From: Alphaproteobacteria bacterium
Lineage (GTDB): Bacteria > Pseudomonadota > Alphaproteobacteria > UBA9219
Assembly: GCA_028693775.1 (NCBI GenBank)
Contig: JAQUUS010000062.1
Location: 1 to 7,799, forward strand
Reading direction: 5' to 3'
Length of the DNA stretch: 7,799 bases
In this document: in pieces, positions 1-6,709 of the stretch
How the letters are laid out: every line of letters begins with the position of its first letter
How positions within the stretch are numbered: position 1 is the stretch's first letter
The notes under the pieces: generated by a model
What the model was told of the DNA's origin: nothing
The model's database searches: none
What the model saw: the letters and a program-made list of their open reading frames with translations, nothing else
Made by a program: the position numbers and the translations under genes

Positions 1-36
1 CCCTTGTTCCCAAGGTTTGCACGCCTGCGCGTGCGG

Positions 37-67
37 GGCGGTTGCTCTACCCCTGAGCTAAATCGGC
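37..67 (-). pseudogene. tRNA 5' half (tRNA-Thr-like), copy 1
   Basis: This is an exact duplicate of the tRNA-like half at 123-153, shifted by 86 bp. It has the same acceptor strand, the same complete D arm and the same break after the first anticodon-loop base. The expected 3' half would lie at lower coordinates. Positions 1-36 hold only the two hairpins, so a partner could exist only beyond the left edge of the window. Confidence 0.55.
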
Positions 68-122
68 GTAACCCGTCCTGACAACCCCCTTGTTCCCAAG
101 GTTTGCACGCCTGCGCGTGCGG

Positions 123-153
123 GGCGGTTGCTCTACCCCTGAGCTAAATCGGC
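123..153 (-). pseudogene. tRNA 5' half (tRNA-Thr-like), copy 2
   Basis: The minus strand from 153 to 123 reads GCCGATTTAGCTCAGGGGTA and continues GAGCAACCGCC. This fits a tRNA 5' half: 7-nt acceptor strand GCCGATT, TA linker, D stem GCTC/GAGC closing an AGGGGTA loop, then anticodon-stem strand ACCGC and one loop base. From memory it resembles bacterial tRNA-Thr 5' halves. After ACCGCC the sequence departs from any tRNA. There is no GCGGT anticodon-stem partner, no T arm and no AATCGGC acceptor partner, so a complete tRNA cannot form here. A truncated tRNA or a tRNA-derived element is the best reading. It lies just downstream of a possible minus-strand promoter and could be transcribed. Confidence 0.6.
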
Positions 154-176
154 GTAACCGGTTCCTCAAGTCGACC

Positions 177-205
177 ATCTAACACATCCTCTAGCAAACT
201 AACAA
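177..205 (-). promoter_or_regulatory. Possible promoter driving the tRNA-like array
   Basis: On the minus strand TTGTTA (205-200) and TTAGAT (182-177) are separated by 17 bp, a sigma70-like arrangement. It would start transcription near 170, about 17 nt before the first tRNA-like half. Match quality is modest, and this is the only promoter-like pair I see between the array and the divergent gene starting at 242. Confidence 0.3.
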
Positions 206-241
206 CTGGAAGTGTAAAGCCTTTGCTGCTAAACAAAAGTC

Positions 242-1114
242 ATGACGAATCCGGAACAGATGCTTGCCGATCTGGAGTGGCAGATCGCAATGGGCGCCGA
301 TGAAAGCCTCGGTGAAACCCCCGGGCTCGTCAACTGGCCGATCAAGCCCCCAAAACCCTCTTTTTCCCGCCGGATCGACGATTCCGAAATCCGGGATTCC
401 GCCCCATTTGGAAACGAAACGACAATCGAAACAAAGGGTTCTCCGGAGTCCTTCAAGTACACTTCCATTCAGGCCTATTCTCAAAAACCAGCAAATTTGG
501 CCCCTGAATCCGGCCTTTCTTTCCGCCCGAAGGCCCGAACCGTCGAAGAACTGAGGGATGAGCTCCAAAAATTCGAGGGTTGCGGCCTGAAAACGACCGC
601 GATGAACCTCGTTTTCGCTGACGGAAACCCGGAAGCCCCCATCATGTTCATCGGCGAGGCCCCCGGAGAGGAAGAAGACCGCAAAGGCGTCCCCTTTGTC
701 GGGGTCAGCGGCAAATTGTTCGACCGAATGCTGGCGGCAGCGGGTTTCTCGCGCCAAAACGTCTATATCTCAAACATCCTTTTCTGGAGGCCGCCGGGCA
801 ACCGAACGCCGACCGACGCCGAAATAGCCTCATGTCTTCCTTTCGTTGAGCGCCATATCGCCTTGATAAAACCAAAAATTATCGTGCCCTTGGGCGGCGT
901 TGCAGCCAAAAACCTCCTGCGCACGACCGAAGGCATCACCCGGCTCCGGGGCCGGTGGACAACCTACACCCCGCACCCGGATTCCGGCCTCGACACCCCT
1001 ATCCCTTGTCTTCCGACCTACCATCCGGCCTATCTGCTGCGTCAGGTTAACGCGAAGCGTCAAGCCTGGAACGACATAATATTACTCAAAAAACGCCTAG
1101 CCGATAATAACTAG
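242..1114 (+). CDS. Family 4 uracil-DNA glycosylase
   Basis: This is a 290-residue protein of the uracil-DNA glycosylase superfamily, family 4. Such enzymes remove uracil from DNA in the cytoplasm to start base excision repair. The motif GEAPGEEED (138-146) is the uracil-binding/catalytic motif, RPPGNRTPT (183-191) follows, and HPAYLL (261-266) is the C-terminal active-site histidine motif. Family 4 enzymes usually hold a 4Fe-4S cluster with four cysteines. Here only C114 (GCGLK) and C198 (SCLPF) fall at expected places; the second position is Lys and the third is Trp182. C256 is near the end. Residues 1-100 are a variable, Pro/Ser-rich extension not needed for the fold. No clear Shine-Dalgarno precedes the ATG at 242, so a later start is possible, but no alternative is better. 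It is followed by an 88-nt AT-rich gap before the transglycosylase gene. Confidence 0.9.
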   Translation: MTNPEQMLADLEWQIAMGADESLGETPGLVNWPIKPPKPSFSRRIDDSEIRDSAPFGNETTIETKGSPESFKYTSIQAYSQKPANLAPESGLSFRPKARTVEELRDELQKFEGCGLKTTAMNLVFADGNPEAPIMFIGEAPGEEEDRKGVPFVGVSGKLFDRMLAAAGFSRQNVYISNILFWRPPGNRTPTDAEIASCLPFVERHIALIKPKIIVPLGGVAAKNLLRTTEGITRLRGRWTTYTPHPDSGLDTPIPCLPTYHPAYLLRQVNAKRQAWNDIILLKKRLADNN

Positions 1115-1202
1115 TTGAAAAATAACCAATAAATATTTTAACCATCTTTTTTAATGACGATTTTTCTTGCTCGTGCAGCATTTCCCTCTTAGAGCGGGAG
1201 CC

Positions 1203-3074
1203 ATGAAAAATGTTACGGCAAAAAAACGAATAGCCTCGCGTCTGCCCAAATTGGCGACGATGGCCATCGTCTTTTGGGGACTGAGTTCCAGTTCCCATCT
1301 AGGCGCGATGCCGGCTTGGATGTTCCCGGCCGACTTGCCGTTGCGTACTGCGACCGAAGAAAAGGGCACTCTGGAAACCCGGATCAAGGTCCTGACGCCG
1401 CGCGACGCCGCGCTCTATCGCGCCGCGTTTGCCGCACAGGAAAAAGCCGACTGGGATTTTGCGGAACAAGCCGTCTCGCAAACCAAGGACAAAAGACTTG
1501 CCGGGCATATTCTGGCCGATCGCTATCTGCGCAGAGGCATGACTCTCGCGCAAGCCAAGGAATGGTTCTCCTATTATTCGGATCTTCCGGAAGCCGCAGA
1601 CATCTATTCGATGGCGAAAAACATCCGGGGCTTTTCGAAGGTATCGATCGCCCGCCCCCGAATGACCGAATGGCAAGGCATCAACGGATTCAGTTCCCCC
1701 GCATCGTTCCGGAACATAAACGACAACCAGCAAACGCCCCGAGCCATAGCAATTAAGGTTAACGCCGCCCTGCGCCGCGACGACCCCGCCAAAGCCAAAG
1801 CCGTTCTGACCGCCGCGCTGAACCGTGGCGAAGTCTCCATCACCAAGGCAGGAGCCCTGTCGAGCCGCATCGCCTCCGTCCTGTTCTATAATGGAGAAAC
1901 CGATCAGGCCCGGGCCATGGCCCGCACAGCTGCCGACGCCGGAGTTCCGCAGGCTCTGTGGATCGACGGGCTCGCGGCATGGAAACAACACGATTTCGGC
2001 ACATCGGCCAAAAGGTTCTCGGCGCTGGCGTCGACAAACGGCCTCGCCCCATGGAATAAAGCCGCAGCAGCCTACTGGGCCTATCGCGCCAACAGCAGAA
2101 ACGCCAACAAAAACGCCGCCTACCACTGGCTGGTGGAAGCCGCCAATTATCCCCAGACGTTCTATGGCGCAATGGCGTCCCAACTCATCGGCCGCAAGAT
2201 CGAACGCTCGTGGAAAATGCCCGAACTGACGGCAGCCAACATGTCCCGGCTGGCCTCGAATCCCTATGGCTGGCAGGCGCTGGCTTTGGCGCAGGTCGGA
2301 CGTATCGATTTGGCCGAAAGCTCGCTTCGCAAGCTTTTGTCCGGAAGCGCCCGCGATTATCAAACGGCCGCCCTGGCCTTGGCCGAAAAAGCCCATATGC
2401 CGTCGCTTATCCTGTCGCTCAGCGGCCTGACTTTCAGCGACAAGGGAAAGCCGTTCGACGCCGCCCTGTACCCCGTTCCGCCTTGGCAACCGGCCGAAGG
2501 CTTCAAGGTTGACCGCGCCCTGATCTACGCGATCATGAGCCACGAGTCGCAGTTTGACCCCGAAGCCGTCAGCTCGAAGGGAGCCTGCGGCCTTATGCAG
2601 ATCATGCCCGCGACCGCCCGTGTCATCGACAGCGAAGCGTTCGCCAAGCGTCCCTCCAATGCGAATTGCGCCCACCGCCTGTTCGATCCCACGACGAACG
2701 TCGGCATGGGTCAAAAGTACGTTCAGGTCCTTTCCGAATCCCCGATCATCGGCAACAATCTGCTCTTCCTGCTCGCCGCCTACAACGGAGGCCCGGGCAA
2801 ACTGGCGCGCTGGCTTGTGGGCGCGGACAAATCAGACCCCCTGTTGTTCATCGAAAGCCTGCCCGTTCGCCAAACGCGTTATTACGTTCAGCAGGTTCTG
2901 CTTCACTATGGCATGTACAGATCGCGTCTGGCCCAGTCCGAAACAGCGATCGCGCAACTTGCGCACGGCGAATGGCCGCGCTTCCAGCTGCACGACGAGC
3001 CCCCCTTGCGCGCCCCCAAAAAGGTCGAAATGGCAAGCGCCACGCAGGCCGAAATAAACAAAACGGGCCGCTAG
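1203..3074 (+). CDS. Exported Slt-type soluble lytic transglycosylase
   Basis: This is a 623-residue periplasmic lytic transglycosylase that cleaves the MurNAc-GlcNAc bond of peptidoglycan, forming 1,6-anhydro-MurNAc ends. I chose the ATG at 1203 rather than a TTG at 1167 because it gives a clean signal peptide: a basic n-region (KKRIASRLPK), a hydrophobic stretch (TMAIVFWGL) and a likely cut after LGA at residues 33-35. A purine-rich AGAGCGGGAG lies just upstream. The long middle part (about 60-430) is alpha-helical with many alanines, consistent with the superhelical U domain of Slt70-like enzymes. The SLT catalytic domain has SHES (catalytic Glu448), GLMQIMPATA (463-472) and AAYNGGPG (525-532). 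The length matches the Slt family. TTGAAA at 1115-1120 in the AT-rich gap could be a -35 element, but no good -10 is seen. Confidence 0.93.
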   Translation: MKNVTAKKRIASRLPKLATMAIVFWGLSSSSHLGAMPAWMFPADLPLRTATEEKGTLETRIKVLTPRDAALYRAAFAAQEKADWDFAEQAVSQTKDKRLAGHILADRYLRRGMTLAQAKEWFSYYSDLPEAADIYSMAKNIRGFSKVSIARPRMTEWQGINGFSSPASFRNINDNQQTPRAIAIKVNAALRRDDPAKAKAVLTAALNRGEVSITKAGALSSRIASVLFYNGETDQARAMARTAADAGVPQALWIDGLAAWKQHDFGTSAKRFSALASTNGLAPWNKAAAAYWAYRANSRNANKNAAYHWLVEAANYPQTFYGAMASQLIGRKIERSWKMPELTAANMSRLASNPYGWQALALAQVGRIDLAESSLRKLLSGSARDYQTAALALAEKAHMPSLILSLSGLTFSDKGKPFDAALYPVPPWQPAEGFKVDRALIYAIMSHESQFDPEAVSSKGACGLMQIMPATARVIDSEAFAKRPSNANCAHRLFDPTTNVGMGQKYVQVLSESPIIGNNLLFLLAAYNGGPGKLARWLVGADKSDPLLFIESLPVRQTRYYVQQVLLHYGMYRSRLAQSETAIAQLAHGEWPRFQLHDEPPLRAPKKVEMASATQAEINKTGR

Positions 3075-3096
3075 CCTTTCCTAAAAAAGACCCGCA

Positions 3097-3307
3097 ATGG
3101 CATCGTCAGTCACAGAAGTCATCGTTATTATCGGATCTCCCGCGACCGAAAAGCCCCGCCGCGCTGACGCAGGGAATCTGGCAAGCGTCGCGAGAAAACG
3201 GACGCCTGCTTCCCAAGGGAGACTGGAACGACTTGCCCGAAATTCTGCGCGGCCTCTTGTCCCATCCCATCGCGAGGCCTCAAACCATAAACCTCGGCCC
3301 CGGATAA
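3097..3307 (+). pseudogene. Small uncharacterised gene, apparently frameshifted
   Basis: The 237-nt gap between the converging transglycosylase and lpxK genes contains an ATG at 3097 whose frame begins MASSVTEVIVIIGSPATEKP. Downstream, the coding-like frame is a different one. From about 3160 to the TAA at 3305-3307 it reads with GC-rich third positions and ordinary composition (for example QASRENGRLLPKGDWNDLPE), yet that frame has no start codon after the transglycosylase stop. Removing one C from the CCCC run at 3154-3157 joins the two into a 69-residue protein. I do not recognise the product. It may be a decayed gene, a sequencing error in the C-run, or chance. Only a weak A-rich stretch precedes the ATG. 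Confidence 0.35.
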
Positions 3308-3311
3308 GCGA

Positions 3312-4292
3312 CTACCGCCCCAACATCAGATTGGCAATATCAGCCTCCGCGCCTGGCGTATCGAACGCGAGCTTGACCGGCAAAACGATCACTTCGTCAA
3401 GAAACGCCGGAGGAAGCCGGATGGCGTCTTTTTCGGTTGTCAGCAAGCGGGCGCCCCGCACCTCCGCCTCGAGACGAAGCGCGTCGATATCGTCCTCCGT
3501 ATAGACATGGTGATCCGCAAATTCGCGCGTCCCCGCCACAACGAGCTTCAGGGCGCGCGCGGTCGCAAAAAACTTCGAAGGCCGTGCGATTCCCGCAAAA
3601 GCGAAGAACTTCCCGAAATTGGGAAACCCCTTCGGCAAGGAAGGCTCGAGATGGCCGCGAAAAACGGGAATATCGACCTTCTTGGCGATTCCCTGAACGT
3701 CCTTGGTGCCGACAATGATGACCGCCGCAGCCCTTTCGAGAGCGTCTTCGAGAGGCTCGCGCAAAGGACCTGCGGGAATAATGCGTCCGTTGCCGATCCC
3801 CGTCTGGCCGTCGATCACAAGGATCGATGCGCTGGGAGCAAGATTGGGATTCTGAAAACCGTCATCCGAAATAATGATCGTGCCGTTCTTCTCGGCCTCG
3901 CGAACGGCCAAAACCCGGTCGCGGCATACCCATGTCGGAGCGGTAGCGGCAAGAAGAAGGGCTTCGTCGCCGACATCCGCGGCTCCATGAACGGCAAGAT
4001 CGACACAAGTCAGCTCGCCCTTTCCGCCATATCCGCGCGTAATGAAAACAGGCCTGTGCCCGCAATCCTGAAGGATCTTGGCCAAAGCAATGGCGGTGGG
4101 CGTTTTGCCCGCCCCTCCCGCAACGACGTTTCCGACGCAAACCAAAGGTTTATGGGAACGATAGGCGTGAGCGAACCTTTTGCGTAAAGCGGTCCCGGCT
4201 TTAAACAGGGAAGACAACGGCGACAACAGCGTTGCCTTGATCGCTGCAAAGCGATCTCCCGGTTGAGGATACCAGAAACGCGGCGTTTTCAT
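3312..4292 (-). CDS. lpxK: Tetraacyldisaccharide 4'-kinase LpxK
   Basis: This is a 326-residue inner-membrane-associated kinase that transfers phosphate from ATP to the 4' position of the lipid A disaccharide precursor, giving lipid IVA. The P-loop GNVVAGGAGKTP (54-65) is the characteristic LpxK Walker A. Other family features are RGYGGK (86-91), SDDGFQN (142-148, with the conserved Asp pair), PAGPLREP (173-180), FAGIARPSKFF (232-242), FADHHVYTEDD (258-268) and LLTTEKDAIRL (283-293). The ATG at 4292 gives the standard N-terminus (MKTPRFWYP). An upstream in-frame TTG at 4418 would add 42 residues without family resemblance and was not used. The start lies 174 nt after waaA on the same strand, so the two may share a transcript, although the gap could hold its own promoter. 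The gene converges on the transglycosylase gene. Confidence 0.95.
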   Translation of the reverse strand: MKTPRFWYPQPGDRFAAIKATLLSPLSSLFKAGTALRKRFAHAYRSHKPLVCVGNVVAGGAGKTPTAIALAKILQDCGHRPVFITRGYGGKGELTCVDLAVHGAADVGDEALLLAATAPTWVCRDRVLAVREAEKNGTIIISDDGFQNPNLAPSASILVIDGQTGIGNGRIIPAGPLREPLEDALERAAAVIIVGTKDVQGIAKKVDIPVFRGHLEPSLPKGFPNFGKFFAFAGIARPSKFFATARALKLVVAGTREFADHHVYTEDDIDALRLEAEVRGARLLTTEKDAIRLPPAFLDEVIVLPVKLAFDTPGAEADIANLMLGR

Positions 4293-4466
4293 ATCGTTTC
4301 CGTCGTCAGTTATTCGTCCCGGAACCGTGACCGAGTTCGACAAAGAACTCGCAGCGCCGGAACCGATGAAAAAGAAGGGGCTTCGAAGCTGTATACAACC
4401 TTTGGAGCCCGGACTCAATAAAGAGCGCCGAAAAACAAATACAAACGCGGTCGCCTTTTTAAAGGT
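4293..4466 (-). other. waaA-lpxK spacer with inverted and direct repeats
   Basis: This 174-nt non-coding gap has some structure. A 7-bp inverted repeat (CGAGTTC 4332-4338, GAACTCG 4345-4351, 6-nt loop) is flanked on both sides by the same 9-mer CCGGAACCG (4319-4327 and 4357-4365). A 10-bp palindrome GCTTCGAAGC lies at 4380-4389, next to GTATAC (4391-4396). No T-run follows the stem on the minus strand, so it is not a typical intrinsic terminator. It could be an mRNA structure or operator ahead of lpxK. No small gene is convincing here. Confidence 0.4.
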
Positions 4467-5729
4467 TTATTTGGCGATCCAGGGATCGAGCTCAAGAATG
4501 ATTTTCTTGAGGATGGACCGTTTACGCTCCGCAAGCAATCGAGCGCTTTCCGCCTGTTTTTTGCGTGTGGCTTCCTCAGACCAAAGGAAATCGACGGCAG
4601 GCGCAATCTCACCGGCCGTTGTGATACGCATGGCAGCGCCCTCAACGACGAATTCGCGTTCGATCTCCGAAAAATTGTACATATGAGGACCGAAGACGAT
4701 AGCCGATCCGAGCTGGGCGGGCTCGATCGGATTGTGCCCGCCGATATCGGCAAACGATCCGCCCATAACGGCAATGGGGCTCAACGCATAAAGCAAGCCC
4801 ATTTCGCCCAGCGTATCGGCAAGATAAATCTGCGTATCGGAGGAAATCTCTTCGCCCTTGGAGCGGCGTGCGCAAGTCAGCCCGGCAGCTTTGATGGACT
4901 CGGCGATCTCGTCGCCGCGATGCGGATGGCGGGGCGCAATAATGGTCAGGCAATCCGGATGAACCGACTGCAAGGCGTGATGGGCCACAAGCGCCATGTC
5001 TTCCTCGCCGGGATGGGTCGAAGCCATGAGCCAGAAAGGCCTGTCCTTGATCTGCGCCCGCAACTGGTCGAGAACCAGTTGGTCGTAAGGCAGCGGCGCA
5101 GACGTATATTTGAGATTGCCGATGCATTTGACGGGCCGCGCGCCCAAAGCGACAAAGCGTCCCTTGTCCACCTCCGTCTGGGCGAGGCAAAGCCGGAAGG
5201 TCGACAAAAGCTCGTTTGCAAAGCCGCGAACGCGGTACCAATTACGAAACGACTGCTCGGACATGCGCGCATTGAGAAGAACGACCGGAACTTCGCGTTC
5301 GCGAAGAGCCGCGAGGGTATTGGGCCAAAGCTCGGATTCGATCCAAACGGCAAGGGTGGGTTTCCAGTGATCGAGAAACCGCGCGATACACGGCACGAGA
5401 TCGATGGGCACATATTGATGAGCGGCATAAGACGGCAGCCTTTTTTCGACCATGCGCGCGGCTGTGACCGTCCCCGTGGTGAGAACGAAGGAAATGCTGA
5501 GATAAGTCTCGTGCATTTTTTCGATCAGAAGAAGAAGCGAGGCCGCCTCTCCGACGCTGGCCGCATGGCACCAAACCAGCCGCCCCTCCGGTCTCGGCAA
5601 GGACGGATAGCCATAGCGCTCGGCGATTCGCTTGGGATCTTCGCGTCCCTTGAATTGCCGCAAGCGCAGATAAGCGCGCACAAAAGGCGTGCCGATTTGG
5701 GTCAGAAGTCGATAAAAGGTCAAAAGCAT
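4467..5729 (-). CDS. waaA: Kdo transferase WaaA (KdtA)
   Basis: This is a 420-residue GT30-family glycosyltransferase, bound to the inner membrane, that transfers Kdo from CMP-Kdo to lipid IVA, the first step of the lipopolysaccharide core. The N-terminus MLLTFYRLLT with following hydrophobic and basic residues fits the membrane anchor. HAASVGE (55-61) carries the catalytic Glu61. Further family motifs are ESELWPN (131-137), GNLKY (204-208), STHPGEE (238-244), PRHPHR (266-271), GGSF (323-326) and GGHNPIEPA (330-338), the last two around the CMP-Kdo site. The length is normal for the family. No strong Shine-Dalgarno precedes the ATG, but the start matches family N-termini. It is divergent from the transporter gene, and lpxK follows 174 nt downstream. 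Whether it adds one or two Kdo residues cannot be told from the sequence. Confidence 0.95.
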   Translation of the reverse strand: MLLTFYRLLTQIGTPFVRAYLRLRQFKGREDPKRIAERYGYPSLPRPEGRLVWCHAASVGEAASLLLLIEKMHETYLSISFVLTTGTVTAARMVEKRLPSYAAHQYVPIDLVPCIARFLDHWKPTLAVWIESELWPNTLAALREREVPVVLLNARMSEQSFRNWYRVRGFANELLSTFRLCLAQTEVDKGRFVALGARPVKCIGNLKYTSAPLPYDQLVLDQLRAQIKDRPFWLMASTHPGEEDMALVAHHALQSVHPDCLTIIAPRHPHRGDEIAESIKAAGLTCARRSKGEEISSDTQIYLADTLGEMGLLYALSPIAVMGGSFADIGGHNPIEPAQLGSAIVFGPHMYNFSEIEREFVVEGAAMRITTAGEIAPAVDFLWSEEATRKKQAESARLLAERKRSILKKIILELDPWIAK

Positions 5730-5767
5730 GGGGGTCTTTTGGGCTCTACAAGTCCTCGGTCCGTTTG

Positions 5768-5796
5768 AAAATTCAGATTACTGCGGTTTTTGTCAA
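5768..5796 (-). promoter_or_regulatory. Candidate waaA promoter
   Basis: On the minus strand a perfect -35 hexamer TTGACA (5796-5791) is followed by 17 bp and the weak -10 AATTTT (5773-5768). Transcription would start roughly 30 nt before the waaA ATG. The -35 and spacing are convincing; the -10 is poor. Confidence 0.4.
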
Positions 5797-5841
5797 TCAA
5801 AATCGGGGATTGTGCCTATTTATTCCAAAAGAGAGCGAAGA

Positions 5842-5870
5842 AGGACAAGACAACGCGACTCAGTTATGAT
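5842..5870 (+). promoter_or_regulatory. Candidate promoter of the VIT-family transporter gene
   Basis: AGGACA (5842-5847) and TATGAT (5865-5870) are separated by 17 bp. These match the sigma70 hexamers at four and five of six positions. The start would fall near 5877, leaving a short leader of about 20 nt that contains the ribosome-binding site CGGAG before the ATG at 5898. No iron-responsive operator was recognised nearby. Confidence 0.4.
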
Positions 5871-5897
5871 TCCGGACCTCTCTCAACCGGAGCCCCC

Positions 5898-6593
5898 ATG
5901 ACCCACGTCCTGAGCGAAGATCACCGCATTGGCCGAAGCAACTGGTTGCGCGCCACCGTTTTAGGCGCCAACGACGGCATTATCTCAACCGCGAGCTTGA
6001 TTGTCGGCGTGGCGTCGGCTTCGAGCACATCGACGGAAATCATGACGGCCGGGATCGCAGGCATGATCGCCGGAGCCATGTCGATGGCTGCGGGCGAATA
6101 TGTATCGGTCAGTTCGCAAACGGACATTGAATGCGCAGACCTCGAACGGGAGCGCAAGGAACTGGAAGATCAATGGGATTTCGAGGTCGACGAACTGACC
6201 CAAATCTATGTAGACCGGGGGCTTAAGCCCTCCCTTGCGCGCACAGTCGCATTGCAGCTTATGGAAAAAGACGCGCTCGGAGCCCACGCGCGCGACGAGT
6301 TGAACATAACCGAGCTCACGACCCCCAACCCCGTTCAGGCCGCGCTGGCTTCGGCGGGGGCGTTCGCCGTGGGCGCGTCGTTCCCCATCCTGACAACGAT
6401 CCTCTCCCCCCGTGACGTCCTCGTTCCCGTCATGTTCGTTGCCGCGCTCATTTTTCTTGCGATTCTCGGAACGCTGGGCGCCAAAACAGGCGGCGCGAAC
6501 GTTTTCAAGGCCACGATTCGCGTCGCCTTCTGGGGCGCTCTCGCCATGGCCGTAACCGCAGGCGTCGGCGATCTTGTCGGAAGGACGCTTTAA
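5898..6593 (+). CDS. VIT1/CCC1-family iron/manganese transporter
   Basis: This is a 231-residue inner-membrane protein of the VIT1/CCC1 family, which exports or sequesters Fe2+ and sometimes Mn2+, usually in exchange for protons. The signature NWLRATVLGANDGIIS (15-30, with Asp26 in TM1) and AGAMSMAAGEYVSVSSQ (58-74, TM2, with Glu67) are diagnostic. Between TM2 and TM3 lies a charged helical segment (about 80-140) rich in Glu, corresponding to the cytoplasmic metal-binding domain of VIT1. Three further hydrophobic segments follow (about 146-169, 174-194 and 205-228), giving five membrane helices. The ATG at 5898 has CGGAG at good spacing. An upstream in-frame TTG at 5790 would add 36 unrelated residues and was not used. 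It is divergent from waaA. The metal preferred is not visible from the sequence. Confidence 0.92.
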   Translation: MTHVLSEDHRIGRSNWLRATVLGANDGIISTASLIVGVASASSTSTEIMTAGIAGMIAGAMSMAAGEYVSVSSQTDIECADLERERKELEDQWDFEVDELTQIYVDRGLKPSLARTVALQLMEKDALGAHARDELNITELTTPNPVQAALASAGAFAVGASFPILTTILSPRDVLVPVMFVAALIFLAILGTLGAKTGGANVFKATIRVAFWGALAMAVTAGVGDLVGRTL

Positions 6594-6605
6594 CAAGGAC
6601 TTATT

Positions 6606-6682
6606 CGGGAAATAAATGGAATGCTTGTGGTTGCGAACGCCCGGGCTTCGCGATAATGTTAACCTATTTCCCGCTTTCCCGC
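6606..6682. promoter_or_regulatory. Structured leader upstream of the GPP34 gene
   Basis: A perfect 9-bp inverted repeat, CGGGAAATA (6606-6614) and TATTTCCCG (6665-6673), encloses a smaller one, GCGAA (6633-6637) and TTCGC (6647-6651), whose loop contains the palindrome GCCCGGGC. The right arm overlaps a tandem direct repeat TTTCCCGC TTTCCCGC (6667-6682). A -10-like GATAAT sits at 6652-6657 with a weak TTGCGA 15 bp upstream. The region may be a promoter with operator sites or a folded leader. There is no T-run to mark a terminator for the transporter gene. Confidence 0.35.
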
Positions 6683-6709
6683 TTCGTTCACTTTTGGTAG
6701 GCTCTATCC

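Larger units (their letters stand above)
1..159 (-). repeat. Tandem tRNA-half/hairpin repeat, two copies, period 86 bp
   Basis: Positions 1-73 and 87-159 are identical over 73 bp and are separated by a 13-bp spacer (74-86). Identity stops at 74 versus 160. The left limit is unknown because copy 1 starts at the window edge, so more copies may lie outside. Read on the minus strand, each copy begins GGTTAC, then a tRNA-like 5' half, then a 6-bp hairpin (GCACGC, loop GCAG, GCGTGC; plus-strand 19-34 and 105-120), AAA, and a 5-bp hairpin (CCTTG, loop GGAA, CAAGG; 2-15 and 88-101). No open reading frame explains the conservation. Identity between copies suggests recent duplication or ongoing homogenisation. 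I do not recognise this as a named element. Confidence 0.9.

Noticed and set aside
1..159. CRISPR array or a complete tRNA gene in the left-hand repeats.
   Set aside because: There are only two units of 73 bp with a single 13-bp spacer, unlike a CRISPR array. No T arm, anticodon stem partner or 3' acceptor strand exists, so no complete tRNA can be drawn.
1299..2714. A 471-codon open frame on the minus strand opposite the lytic transglycosylase.
   Set aside because: It mirrors the codon pattern of the plus-strand gene, whose SLT motifs are unmistakable. The antisense protein has no recognisable domain, is rich in Gly/Arg low-complexity stretches and has no plausible start signal.
3507..4187. 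A 226-codon plus-strand open frame opposite lpxK.
   Set aside because: The minus strand encodes LpxK with its P-loop and downstream motifs; the antisense frame has no recognisable content.
4293..4418. An N-terminal extension of LpxK from the TTG at 4418.
   Set aside because: The 42 extra residues do not resemble LpxK N-termini, and the ATG at 4292 gives the usual family start and length.
4683..5768. A 361-codon open frame on the plus strand opposite waaA.
   Set aside because: WaaA on the other strand carries all family motifs across the same interval; the antisense translation resembles no family and reflects GC-rich third positions.
5985..6596. A 203-codon minus-strand open frame opposite the VIT-family transporter.
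   Set aside because: The plus-strand product has the VIT1/CCC1 signatures and membrane helices over the same region; the antisense frame is a shadow.
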